DNA from: Mycteria americana
Lineage: Eukaryota > Chordata > Aves > Ciconiiformes > Ciconiidae
NCBI RefSeq assembly: GCF_035582795.1
Contig: NC_134365.1
Coordinates: 77,171,635 to 77,235,634 of the forward strand
DNA length: 64,000 nucleotides
Direction of reading: 5' to 3'
Below are positions 1 to 11,100 of this stretch, piece after piece. Positions within the stretch are counted from its first letter, which is position 1, and every line of letters starts with the position of its first letter. Position numbers and translations under genes: made by a program. A model generated the notes under the pieces. That model worked only from the letters and a program-made list of their open reading frames with translations. It did not search any database and was not told where the DNA came from.

Positions 1-2459
1 AAAAAAAGGGACAGCATAAACCCTCTCTTCTTAAAGTGCTACTGGTTTAAAATATATCAACACTGGGTACAGCTTGAAGGCACACCATGCCATACAGAAA
101 CACACACACACTGCATTTTTCACTTTTATTTGAAAATACTGAAATAGCTCCATATATGTTGTTCCTGAAGAAGCTGAAGTTTACAGGAATGTTATTCCTT
201 AATTCCTGCAGATCCACCAGATTACTGAAGCTCTAGGAAGAACATTTGTTACTGAGTCACAAAAAAGGGGGGGACGGAGGGGAGTTGTTAAAGAAAGTGA
301 CAGAGCAGCAAATAAACTCCCTAATGAGAATTGCAACAGGTGAATGAGACCTGGTGGACATAGCAAGCTGAATCTGCAGCAGATGATGTTTCAAATAAGG
401 CATTAATATGTTAAAATAAATTAGTTTAATTTACAGATGTGGCTATCTAAAATGGACCAAAAAAAGCGCAGCTGTGGTCTAGCAAAATTGCAGTTGAAAA
501 TGGGAATTCAAAAACTTGGGCTCAGTCCCAACTCCAACACTAATGTATGTCAGTAACAGATGATCAGGAAGGCAGGAGGAGAGTGGAGTTCAAAATATCA
601 TCTCTGCTAGTCAGCTTCTCCACCTGTGTGCAGAGATAAATGTTTTCTCCCGTCTTTGCAAATCATTTTTCGGTCATCAGATGTCAAGTGAAAACTATCA
701 CAGCTGTTCAATAAATGAGATTAACACACTTTCCCCAACTGTGCATAATCATCATTTTTTGAAGCAACGCACCAGATGTGAGTCTACTGGAACAGTATGC
801 AGTTTAATTTTGACAAATACTTTTAACACAGTGTTAGCCTTGTGGAAGGCAATTTGTTATTCATGGTCAATTAGTGCAAAAGCCTCATGGGATTTAGCCT
901 GGAAAGAAACAGTACACCCACTAATTCAGACGGCTATTTTAGTTCCTTACTCAGAAGGTATCAGCTGGTGGGCAGAAAAAAGGGGAAGAACTGAAGGCTG
1001 AATGATTACAGAAAGTTATCCTTGCTAAGAAATACATTCTCAGGGTTAAAAGTGATCTATATACTCTTACCATAGGGTATATCAAGATATTGATGAAGAT
1101 AACTGCAGTGCAACCATGGAAGCTGCATCAGATCTACAGCAGCAGCAGAGGGAGTGACTGGCTGACCATAAGGCCAGGAATCACTGAATGAAGATCTGGT
1201 GACTCATGGTTTCCAGTTACACAAATCTTTGCCAACAGAGATCACAAAATAAGTAGCTGAGCAGGAATTTTTATTAATGGAAACAGACCTCTGCAGGATA
1301 ACAAAAAAGGCCACAGGAAAGAAAAAAGCCATAACATCAAGATTGCCAGCCCCTTCCACTAGGGCGTGGTGAGCAAAACACAGTTAAACATGTAAGCTTA
1401 TGGCAGGATGCTCCATCACCAAACTGCCCTACAAATACACAAACCAAATGCTTCTCTGGCAAGAAAATTCTTGTACCCTCAGCTCCAATCCCCCCTTCCC
1501 ACACTTCCTCATTGAAATCCTATTTTTAAGTGATCTTAATTAAACACTCTTCTTATATGTTTTAGATAATGATGAGAGGATCAAAAGACAGGCATGTCTT
1601 CACTTCCACAGCTTTAGTATCTGCCTCATCCTCTTCTGTTCAAGTAACCTAATAAGCAGCTGTACCCACACTAGCATCTGTTGCATCCACCTCCATCCTG
1701 CTCCTCTCACAAACCCAGAGCCAGAAATGTTTGAGCAGAGGAAAGAAACGATGTGTCAGGCAGCTGCGGAAAGAGGGTAATGATGCATGCTACAGATAAT
1801 AGCACTGCAAACCCACCGCTCAGCAGACATGATCCCGAAAGAGCTCTCGACTACAAGAGCAGCTGCCAGGCCGGTGGTTTTAAAGCCATCAGCACCGACA
1901 CTGAAAAACTATTCAGGGAACGGGGGAAGGAAGGAAAACGCACACACCACGGCAGCCAACACAGGCACCATTATGCCGCGCACAAGAGCCGTGGGTGCCC
2001 ACGCTGGCACACACGCCCCGGCCCACGCCAGCCACGAGAAGGCCCCAGAGCCACCGCATGGCTGCGGGGGGGCACACGGGGCTTCCAACACCGGCACCCC
2101 CCTTTTCCCTCCCGGATGATGGGCACACGGCAAGGGAGGCAGCAGGGACCTCGGGCACCCTGTGACACCGCCCAACGGCCTCCGCTCCGCTCAGGCATCC
2201 AGAGGCAGTCTCACCGCGGGACCGTTGGGACGGGCGGAGCGGTCCCGCCCGAGGCGCAGCGGGCCGCCGCGCCTCTAGCCTCGCCCGCGGCCAGGCCTCG
2301 GGGCCTGAACTCGGAGCCTCGGCTCGCTCAGGGCCGGGGGTGGGCGCAGAACGCAGCGCCACGGCAGCCGGCACCACAACCGCCCGCTGCCGAGAGGCGC
2401 AGGGGCCTGCTTCCGGCCTGCTTCCCGCCCCACCCGCCGCCGGGGTAGCGCGCACTCAC
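1..2459 (-). other. CYB5R3: CYB5R3 intron 1 (partial, runs off the left edge)
   Basis: This stretch lies downstream of the CYB5R3 first-exon splice donor (GTGAGT read on the minus strand from 2459). No second exon could be found in it: no minus-strand frame shows the hydrophobic anchor segment that follows the N-terminus in this family. The remainder of the gene should lie to the left of the window. The first 1.7 kb is AT-rich without recognisable repeats; from about 1.9 kb GC content climbs into the CpG island. Confidence 0.6.
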
Positions 2460-2480
2460 CCTGCTGAGCTGGGACCCCAT
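2460..2480 (-). CDS. CYB5R3: CYB5R3 coding exon 1 (NADH-cytochrome b5 reductase 3, N-terminus)
   Basis: On the minus strand an ATG at 2480 opens seven codons, MGSQLSR, that end exactly at a consensus donor (AGG|GTGAGT, intron from 2459) in phase 0. The membrane form of mammalian cytochrome b5 reductase 3 begins MGAQLST, and its first coding exon likewise encodes only this heptapeptide; Gly2 with Ser6 is an N-myristoylation signal. The enzyme moves electrons from NADH through FAD to cytochrome b5 at the ER and outer mitochondrial membranes, for fatty-acid desaturation, sterol synthesis and methaemoglobin reduction. Only the N-terminal lipid-anchor exon is in the window. The match is short, but length, phase, myristoylation motif, CpG island and linkage to A4GALT all agree. 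The soluble form made from an alternative first exon in mammals cannot be assessed here. Confidence 0.8.
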
Positions 2481-2504
2481 CGCTGCCCACCGCCAGAAGC
2501 GAAA

Positions 2505-2563
2505 GCACCGCCCGCCCCGCCCCGCCCCGCCCGACGACGTCGCACCGCGCCCCGCCAATCAGC
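2505..2563. promoter_or_regulatory. CYB5R3: Core promoter elements of CYB5R3: GC-box array, CRE-like palindrome, CCAAT box
   Basis: About 25-80 bp upstream of the CYB5R3 start codon lie four overlapping CCGCCC-type Sp1 boxes (about 2509-2533), a GACGTC palindrome (about 2535-2541) and a classical NF-Y site CCAATCA (2555-2561). There is no TATA box. This is a typical TATA-less housekeeping promoter. Confidence 0.6.
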
Positions 2564-3339
2564 GCCGAGCCGCTACCGCCCCCTGGCGGCCGCCAGCTGG
2601 TTCCCCCCGCTCCCTGCGCGGCCCCGCGGCCCGTCCCACCCGGCCGGCGCCCGCCGAGGCCGCGGGGTGCGGCGCGGCCGCCAGGGGGCGGTCGCTCCCC
2701 GCTGAGGCGCCCGGGGCGGCGGCCGCTGCAGCCGGGGCCGGGGCGGCCCGGAGGTCGGGGCCCGGGCGCTGCGCCCCTCGCCCGGTGCAGACGCGGCGGG
2801 GCCCGCTTCCCACTGCGGAGGTGGGGGGAGCGGGGCGGGAGAGGCGCTGGCCCGTTGTTTCGGCTAGTGCGCCCTGGCCGGTCGCTGTAGGGTACCGGCG
2901 CCCTGAGGCTACGCTCCTCGAAATGGCCGCGGGACGCGGCGGCCCGCAGGCGGGCTGGCAGGGCGGTACCTCCCGGTGCCTGCACAAATCGCAGCGGGAG
3001 GCGTGGAAATGACACAAAAAATGAAGTCCCGTAGTCATGCTTTCACCGCTGTCCCTTGCGTGTTTACCGTCCGTGGCTCTCCCCGCCAACACAGAACACG
3101 CACAAGTGTGATTTTTGTTCGTGCCACCACTTCGTGAGCCTGCCCTTACTGTATTATCACACCACATACATAACGCCCTTTTGCCCTTTATTAACTGCAT
3201 GAATAATGATGGGGGAAAGCAAAGGTAATGAAACGACAGTATCTTCCTTTTCTAACCAGTAATCAAAGCCGCACTATCTTTTTGAGATAAGAAGAAGATG
3301 ACTTCTGTATGTCAAGACCACAATTCATTATTAAGTATC

Positions 3340-4480
3340 TGTACGGGGTCTGCGCGGCAAGGTTTTGGTAGCAGGGGGCTACAGGGGTGGCTTCTATAAG
3401 GAGCTGCTAGAAGCTTCCCCTATGTCCAATAGAGCCAATGCCAGCCGGCTCCAAGATGGACCCGCTGCTGGCCAAGGCTAAGCCCATCAGTGATGGTGGT
3501 AGTGCCTCTGGGATAACGTATTTAAGAAGGAGGAAAAAACTGCTGTGCAACAGCAGTTGGAGAGAGGAGTGAGAACATGTGAGAGGAACAGCTCTGCAGA
3601 CACCAAGGTCAGTGGGGAAGGCAGGGGAGGAGGTGCTCCAGCCACTGAAGCAGAGATTCCCCTGCAGCCCATGGTGAAGACCATGGTGAGGCAGGCTGTC
3701 CCCCTGCAGCCCATGGAGGTCCACAGTGGAGCAGATATCCACCTGAAGCCCACGGAGGACTCCGCGCTGGAGCAGGTGGATGAGCCCGAAGGAGGCTGTG
3801 ACCCCGAGGAGAGCCCGCGCTGGAGCTGGCTCTTGGCAGGACCTGTGGACCCATGGAGAGAGCAGCCCACACTGGAGCAGGTTTGCTGGCAGGACTTGTG
3901 ACCCCATGGAAGGGACCCACGCTGGAGCAGTCTGTTCCTGAAGGACTGCAGTCAGTGGAAGGGACCCACACTGGAGCAGTTTGTGAAGAACTGCAGCCGG
4001 GGGGAAGGACTCATGTTGGAGAAGTTCGTGGAGGACTGTCTCCTGTGGGAGGGACCCCACGCTGGAGCAGGGGAAGAGTCTGGGGAGTCCTCCCCCTGCG
4101 AAGGAAGGAGCGACAGAGACAACGAGTAATGAACTGACGGCAACCCCCACTCCCATCCCGCTACGCTGCTGGGGGGGAGGAGGTAGAGAAAATAGGGAGT
4201 AAAGTTAAGCCCGGGAAGAAGGGAGGAGTGGGGGGAAGGTGTTTTAAGATTTATTTTTTATTTCTCATTACCCTACTCTGATTTGATTGGCAATAAATTA
4301 AACTAATTTCCCTGAGCTGAGTCTGTTCTGCCTGTGATGGTAATTGCTGAGGGATCTCCCTGCCCTTATCTTGACCCACGAGCCTTTCGTTATATTTTCT
4401 CTCCCCTGTCCACCTGAGGAGGGGAGTGACAGAGCGGCTTTGGTGGGCACCTGGTGTCCTGCCAGGGTCAACCCACCACA
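3340..4480 (+). mobile_element. Solo LTR of an avian endogenous retrovirus, about 1.14 kb
   Basis: The segment starts TGTACGGGG and ends CACCACA, fitting LTR termini TG...CA. It carries a TATTTAAG box (3519-3526) and an AATAAA signal (4292-4297) in the right order for plus orientation. The flanking pentamers gtatc and atacc differ only by two transitions, consistent with a decayed 5-bp target duplication. About 3.7-4.1 kb consists of degenerate repeats built on GGACCCACRCTGGAGCAG and GAAGGACTGCAG, which keep reading frames open on both strands. These ORFs (3407-4156 minus, 3545-3901 plus and others) are repeat-derived and not genes. The exact family name was not determined. Confidence 0.6.
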
Positions 4481-7400
4481 ATACCAAATAAACTTCTCAA
4501 GCCTTAACTTCCCCCACTTGTACTGGTTCAGAGCCAGCACCTGCACACAACCCGGAGTAAGGAGAAAGGTGCCTGGGTGCCAGGATGCCCTGCACTGGCA
4601 CTTCTGAATCCTTCTGTAAATCCAGTCCATCTCATCTAGGCTGGTGATGGCCAACAGCCTGATTCATTAATGGTGACGCCTATCTGAAAGGCACAAGAAC
4701 TGCGCTGTGCAACAAGAAAGGATGTTTCAGGCAGACTGCCTAAAATTTTGGTTTACATTGATGTGTACAAATTAATGACTAATAAGCAAATGCGTCTTTG
4801 TGACTGTGCTAAACATGAAACGCTTCAAAGCTCTTTAATTAATACGTCTTAACTTGCAGTAAAGAGGCCTTGATGATTCCTAGACACAGTTTCTCCTCAC
4901 AAAATCAAGGGAAGCATATGCTTGACAGTCCTAACATTAAGATTAAAAAAACAATAACAAATTTCTTCTCTTAGCCCCTCAGCTTACACAGGGGTACTGA
5001 GCCACCTGTGTCCCCAAGCACTTGCTTTCTCCCAGCCTCTGGGTTTGCTGACTGTGCAGGCAGCTCGTCTGGCTGTGAGAACATTAATGTCAGCCATAGT
5101 TTACCTATCAAACCTGAAAATTAGCACTGGTAAATAAAGGCAGGTTAACAGACCAACCTAAAGGTAAGCAGGTAACATCACTGCAAAGTCTAGGGAAAGA
5201 CATTTAGCTGCAGGAATGGAGTTATTTATTCCTAGCATTTCTATGACAAAAACACGCCTGGCTGTGTAATCCTCTTACTTTTCTCTCCGAGGGCAGCTGC
5301 TGCAACAGAAACTCCTGAGTAACTGGAGGGATTATAACACCATTGGCTAGAGAGAAGGACTTCAGGACTTCAGGACTGAGAGGCTGAGGCTTAGGGAACG
5401 GGGGAGATAACTAAGAGACAGGCTGGGCACAGGGACCAGGGAGCTTGGTGGGAGACAGGCTGTCAAGTGAGGCTCCAGTTTGAGAATTAATGCTTAGGGA
5501 AGGGTGCAGACCTCAAAGTCCCCGCTCCCTGCTCTCAGTGAGCTCTGACCTGGCTGGGTTCCCACTGACCAGCCCAGGCCGTATGTCCACTGCTTTTCAG
5601 TGCTGGTCAGCTTGTGGAGACTTGGCAGCAATAGCCAAAGCTCCCATAGGAATGTCCAGCAAACTCAGTTTCTCAGAAATTTTCCTCTTCCCTATATCCA
5701 TGCACAAAAGGTGACCCAAAGGCCTGCTCTGGCCTCGCCGGGGAAAGGACTGAGCCTGCTGTAGATCTGCACGGTGTTTGTTCTAGCTGCCAGCTTTTAC
5801 TCAGCCTCCCTGAGTGAGCCTCTCCAGTGCAAATGTGTCCTTCGTGCATGTGTGAGCCCTGGCTGTTTTGGAAGCCTGTAAAGCACAGTGTTCTCGCTCA
5901 CCCTCTCTAGATCCACCAAAGAGGTTTAAATTAACTCTGAATGAGCCCTTTCCTTCTTCAGGGAAGTTTAGGCACCTGACTGGAGGCGACAAACCAACAC
6001 TTACCCATCGGCCACCTCGGTTAGAAAAGCAAAATACTGATGCCAGAAACGCACAGAGATGCTTTAGAAACAGGTCTTATTCACAGGGTTTCCTTGACCT
6101 TGGGAAAGGTCAGCATCTGATGCTTGAGGTGGCAGTTTTGTTAGGCAGAGCATCTTCTGCAAGTCTATTGCCCCATTCCTTTGGAAATGCTGTTCGCATG
6201 TGGGCGAGCACCAAATACTCTCCCGTTCCCTTGTGCCAGAGAAGAGGAACAGAGAGCAGGAGGGAACCTGACCTCAGCTCCTGCACAACAAACATACACT
6301 GCCCTGTGCAATGGGTTTGACAAAGCATTGCCTGGTCTCTTCAGTAGAGAAAGCCAACCCACGGTGTCAGCAAGGCCACTGTCTGGACACGGGTTTTCTT
6401 ACTGCCTGCGTTAGACCGAGGAATGACCCAGATTCTGCACTGATCTCATTTGCCTTTGACCAGTACTTCATTTCTGTTGGCAAATGCACCCTTTTACACT
6501 CTTCGGGATCCTTATCTCAACAGCTAAATCATAGGACAGAAATTTTACAACAGGTTTAAGTACACATTTGGTTATGAAATCGCTAGTGATGCTACTGATC
6601 TGACCTGTAATTTTATCAAAGATTAACTTAAATCTGCTGACTCCAGTGATGCTGCTGCTTGTAAATGGAAATTTCCTGGGTTCCCATCAGGGCTCTTTCT
6701 GCTAATGTGAATAAAGGAGTTGCAACTTTGTTATGGACAGAATATGCCCACTGGCTTTTGTATTTTAAATGAAAACCTAGGAAAAGACTTCCTGCATTCA
6801 GCTCATAAACACAGGCACTGTATTTTTGTCATTTATCTTGCTTACCCTGAACTGCAATAAATAGTAACAAAAACAGGTAAAGAAAAAATTCTATTAAAAT
6901 TAAGAATATTCAATTTTGAGATACATTAGTTTCCCCTACCAGTGTCAAAAGGAAACTTCGCTCTTTAAGTGAGCTAGCTGCATGTCTTGCCCCCTATGCA
7001 ATTCCATGTGGCAGGCATCCTCATTACCTGCAGTTTTGTTTGGCTCTAATATGATTCTTTGAAGGGGTACATGGACCAGAGGTGCAGAACCATTTGTATA
7101 ACTGGTAGCCTAAATCAAACCATTTTGGCTTCTGTGTATACATATATACAGTTTAAACCTAATGCTGTGTTTTTCAGGAATTAATTATTATGAAAATTTA
7201 TTTAAAAGTATCAGTCAAACTAAAATAAGCTTTAAACTATCTGAAGGTTAATTTAGCCACATAATGGATGCATGCTTCCCAGGACAGGCACTGGAAGGGA
7301 TACCTGCACTTACTGGCACCTGCCACCGCTTGCTTCCAGTGGTGCGTGCAAAGTGCTGCCTTCGTAAAACATTTCCTGGTTATAATGCCTCCTAATATTT

Positions 7401-7989
7401 ACAAAGTTGCAACTAGCAATTTCAGCTGTAAATAGAGAAGCACATTTTTTTAAATTTTTCTTCCCCACCTATAATTTTTTTGATCCCTGATTTATTATCA
7501 TCTCCCCTTCTATTGTCAAATAATAACTGTATACAGAACAGCAACACTAGAATGGCCCGTCCATCTCCGTCAAGGCTTTCAGACTTGAAGAGCTTATTTC
7601 TGGGCCCAAAATTCATGCAGAGATCTAAAATCTGTTAACAAATATTCCAACGTAACTCCAGAAGCAATGCAGTGACTCATGTCTGCACTTCATCGATGGA
7701 GCTCAGGTTCGTACCCGAAAACCTGGGGGGGAGAAGGCAGCGGTCGCCGCACGTCTCTCTGCTGTCGCCTTCTGCGTTCCCTGCCATGCTGACTGTCTGC
7801 AGCAATACGGCAAAGCAGGAGCCTGGTAGAGGTGGCTCTGACTTCCTGGTCTGAGCACACTGCGCTGAGAGAGGCGTGAGATGTGGTACTGTCCCTACAA
7901 TCCAAGTCTTCTTGTTGGGTTTGGCACCTCCTGCCTCTCCCTTGCCTTCCTGCGCTGCCTGTCAGTCTGAGTGACAGTCCTCAGCGGGC
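4481..7989. other. Intergenic DNA between CYB5R3 and the EndoU-like gene
   Basis: No exon, RNA gene or clear mobile element was recognised. The 150-codon plus-strand frame at 5868-6320 has no family resemblance and no splice context and is judged random. The region separates two head-to-head genes: CYB5R3 goes left and the EndoU-like gene goes right. Confidence 0.5.
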
Positions 7990-7997
7990 AAGCGGAG

Positions 7998-8003
7998 TAT
8001 AAG
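7998..8003 (+). promoter_or_regulatory. TATA box of the EndoU-like gene
   Basis: TATAAG in the context GAGTATAAGAG lies 108 bp upstream of the start codon, predicting a transcription start near 8028 and a short 5'UTR of about 75-80 nt. There is no CpG island here, so this looks like a regulated, tissue-restricted promoter rather than a housekeeping one. Confidence 0.55.
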
Positions 8004-8105
8004 AGGGAGACAGCTCCGTGCCTTGGACTACCAGAAGGATTTCTGAGCTTCAGGTTGCATTTTCCCTGCTCAGTGTATTTGCTAAGAGAAGAACTTCTTC
8101 CTGGC

Positions 8106-8116
8106 ATGGCTAATGG
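8106..8116 (+). CDS. ENDOU-like: EndoU-like gene, coding exon 1
   Basis: ATGGCTAATGG followed by the donor GTAAGAG. The start has G at -3 and G at +4 (good Kozak context). The 11 nt leave phase 2, and joining to exon 2 completes a Gly codon, giving MANGKALNHELSKLF, which aligns with the XendoU N-terminus. The exon is too short for ORF finding and was placed by promoter, phase and family match. Confidence 0.8.
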
Positions 8117-11100
8117 GTAAGAGAAAATCATACTAATTCTTCTCTAATGCGAAGGGCAGTGGGGATGGGATATATTCATTGTGTAAAAGGGAGTTATGTG
8201 AAATGCAGCACTGCAATAACTCTGCTTCCTCTTTCTATTCTGTTTTACTAACCTCAGTGTAAAAAGTTGGTGAGACAATGGAATCAAAAGCTGTTTTAGC
8301 TAAAATAAGGTGATGCTAAGATCAGTTTTTGCTTGAACATAGCTGATAACGTAGAATCGGTTTTCCAAACATCACCTGCCTGCCCAGGACCTTGACAGAG
8401 TGTTTGCCAAGTAACTGCCCATTCTTATGTTTGTCCCCTGACAATGCATTTTCCTTTCCACCTACACAGCCTGTCTTATTTATCCTTTGGTATTTCAAAT
8501 ACCAACTTTAAACTAAGAAAAACATCACTGGACTCAAGTAAAAGACATACACACTGGCATAAGAGGAAAATCGAGATAATTGCTTGTATCTTCTGTTAAC
8601 CTTATAAGCTATGCATGTATTTCACAACAGTTGAACCAGTTTTTTTGAATGACTGGAAACTCCTTGTAAATGGTTGCTCATCAGGCTTTCCAAATGCTTT
8701 TCTTCTCTATGCCAAATTAAAGGCTTTTTAAAAATTGCATGTTGTTCAAAGGATCTCTGAAGGTAAATTTACTTTAAAGATGTTCAATCAAACCTTCTTT
8801 GCAGGGCTCCATGTGACCTATTTGCAATACGTGTTTTTCTTGCTTTGACACTGTTGACTTGCTCACATGATTCACCACTGACCCTTTAATTCTCTTCACA
8901 TCTTGAGTAATTTCTGATTTATACCAATAAAAGATTTCTTCTTGGGGCATTATTTTGGATAGAATGAAGGTTTCATACACGAAAAGAATTTGGAAAAACA
9001 GGCACACCATGTGAATGTTTCACTTGAAAGCGATAATAAAATGGAGATGTTAGATTCTTTTGCTCTAGCTGCATTGCTGGTGCATTAGAGTTACTATTGC
9101 AAAGAGCCTCCCCCAAAGGTTTTCTCAGCTCTTACAAGTGCAGACTAAGTGTTCTTGTTATTGGGGTGGTGCTTTGCGCACGTAAGCACATCCAAGCAAG
9201 ACTCCAACTGGACAAAATCCAATTGGCCAGACTTCTTGCACAGAAATAATTTATTCTATGTGAAAGCACAAATCTAACAACTGAGAAATTTCACCATAGG
9301 GAGGAGATTGAGAATTAATGATAAGAATCTCGGTTTTGAGTCACACATGCAATTGTATTGAAAACCAGAGAGTAAATATACAATACTCTTTTTCAGGAAA
9401 ACCTTACCTAAATGCTGTGTGTCATGGATTTGCGTGAAGGTGTTGGGCTTCTTCTCTTTGAAGTTGTCTCACCTCATACGTGTAAGCTAAGTTTATGGAC
9501 CTTTTTTAAAGAAATACTGTCCAGAAAGAGTTTTTACAAGATGACTATGTAAGTTGCTAAACAAGTTCTTTGCTTTGACAGGGATATATTTTTCTTTATT
9601 CTAATCTTCAGTTACAAGGTGTACAGGTGCTCTGCTCTGTTGGAAACTAAAGGGACAACAAAAAGGAGAGGAAAAGTCCATTATGATATCGTGGTAGCAC
9701 CCAGCAGAGAGAAAGGAGAGAAAAGGCTTTTATTTTATAAAATTAAGTGACTTTAGAGTTTTGGGACACATTTTCTGAATGCAGGAATACATTTAGTAGA
9801 AGTATATTTATTAAATAAATGAGGATTGCAATCTGTAGGTACGCTCTTGCTGTAACCCTCTCCTGAGTAGACACCTTGAGCTTGCCTCCATGAGCTCATG
9901 CAATATTCCATAACATTTCTAGAGGAGGAAATATCAAACAGAGCCCTGCAGTCCCTTATAAACACAGGACAAATCTGCCAAGAGCAGACCAAGAACAAGC
10001 AGTAGATATTGAAGGGATGACAGATTTCCTGTATAGGTGACTTTTACTAAAATACCTGCATACTAAAATATACGTATATAAAATACTATATATATGGAAC
10101 AAAATATTAAAAAAAAAAACCCTGACATCCCCCCTAATATTTCACATACCTTGGATCTTCAACAGACAGCAGGCTTCTATCCGCCACCGGTAGTTACTTC
10201 CAAAGTAAAAACTGTATTAAACATAATATGGCAGTACTCAAACAGATGGGATAAGCTGGTGCAGAGGAGTAGGCAGCAGGAGGGTCCAGAACCCAGGAGA
10301 AAAGTGATCCAATAAAATTAGGTCAGCCCAAGGTAACATGAATGTAGGCAGCGCTTGAAGTTCAAAAAACATCTCCGGTACCGTTCTGTGAATTTGCCGA
10401 TCCTGTTCTTGGGACTTCAGCTGAGCTGGTGAGATGAACGATTTTGTCTTTAGTGTTGGTTTGTAAGCTCTTTTGAGAAGGAATTGCTCTTAAGACTCTG
10501 GAAAGAACGTGGAGTTACAGCTGAAAATAAATAAAAAAGCTGCTGTTGGTGGCTTCTGTGATACGCCGTGGGGCTAACTCCCCGTGAAGTTGAGCAGGTG
10601 CCTCGTCCGGGCTCCACAGCCAGTGTTGATAACGTGATGCCACAGGCCACACTTCTGCTGTATAAGCAGAGCCTGGGGTTTGGGCAAGGGCTGAATATAG
10701 CTCCCCTGTGACGGCCTCCTTCTGCTCCGCTGTAAGATACATGCAAGTACTTGTTCCAAGCAAAAATATTCCTTCATATCCGTGTTTAACCATAGGGACA
10801 AACATATCCTTTGGCTCCCATATACTAGGATTTTTAGTCCTTTTCCTTCTTTCGGGTATTGACACCTCTTCAAGCCCAGTTGAAAATTCAAGTGATCCTG
10901 TAGATTTCCCGTCAACAACAATCTCAAAGTATCACAGAGCCCGAGTGAAAACGGACTGTCAGTGCCTCTAGCGTAGCTGAGGTACGCGATGGCTCAGATT
11001 CCCAGCTGCAGGCAGACTGAGGTGTGGCAGCCAAAGTAGTTACGGTTGTCTGCCCTGCCCTTCTGTAGGAGGTTGCTTTCCCCACCCTAAATAATGCTGA

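Larger units (their letters stand above)
2200..2980. promoter_or_regulatory. CYB5R3: CpG island over the CYB5R3 promoter and first exon
   Basis: Very GC-rich and CpG-dense sequence, in contrast to the AT-rich DNA on both sides. It contains the first coding exon of CYB5R3 and its upstream promoter elements, as expected of a housekeeping gene. Long open frames on both strands here (for example 1753-2448 and 2275-3015) are a by-product of high GC and have no family resemblance. Confidence 0.85.

Noticed and set aside
1753-3015. Long overlapping ORFs on both strands at 1.75-3.2 kb (231, 246 and 213 codons)
   Set aside because: They lie in a CpG island, overlap in several frames, and are Pro/Arg/Gly/Ala-rich without domains; only the seven-codon CYB5R3 exon there has support.
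10450-10971. Overlapping minus- and plus-strand frames of about 87-117 codons in EndoU-like intron 1
   Set aside because: No recognisable domain, no splice context, and frames open on both strands at once.
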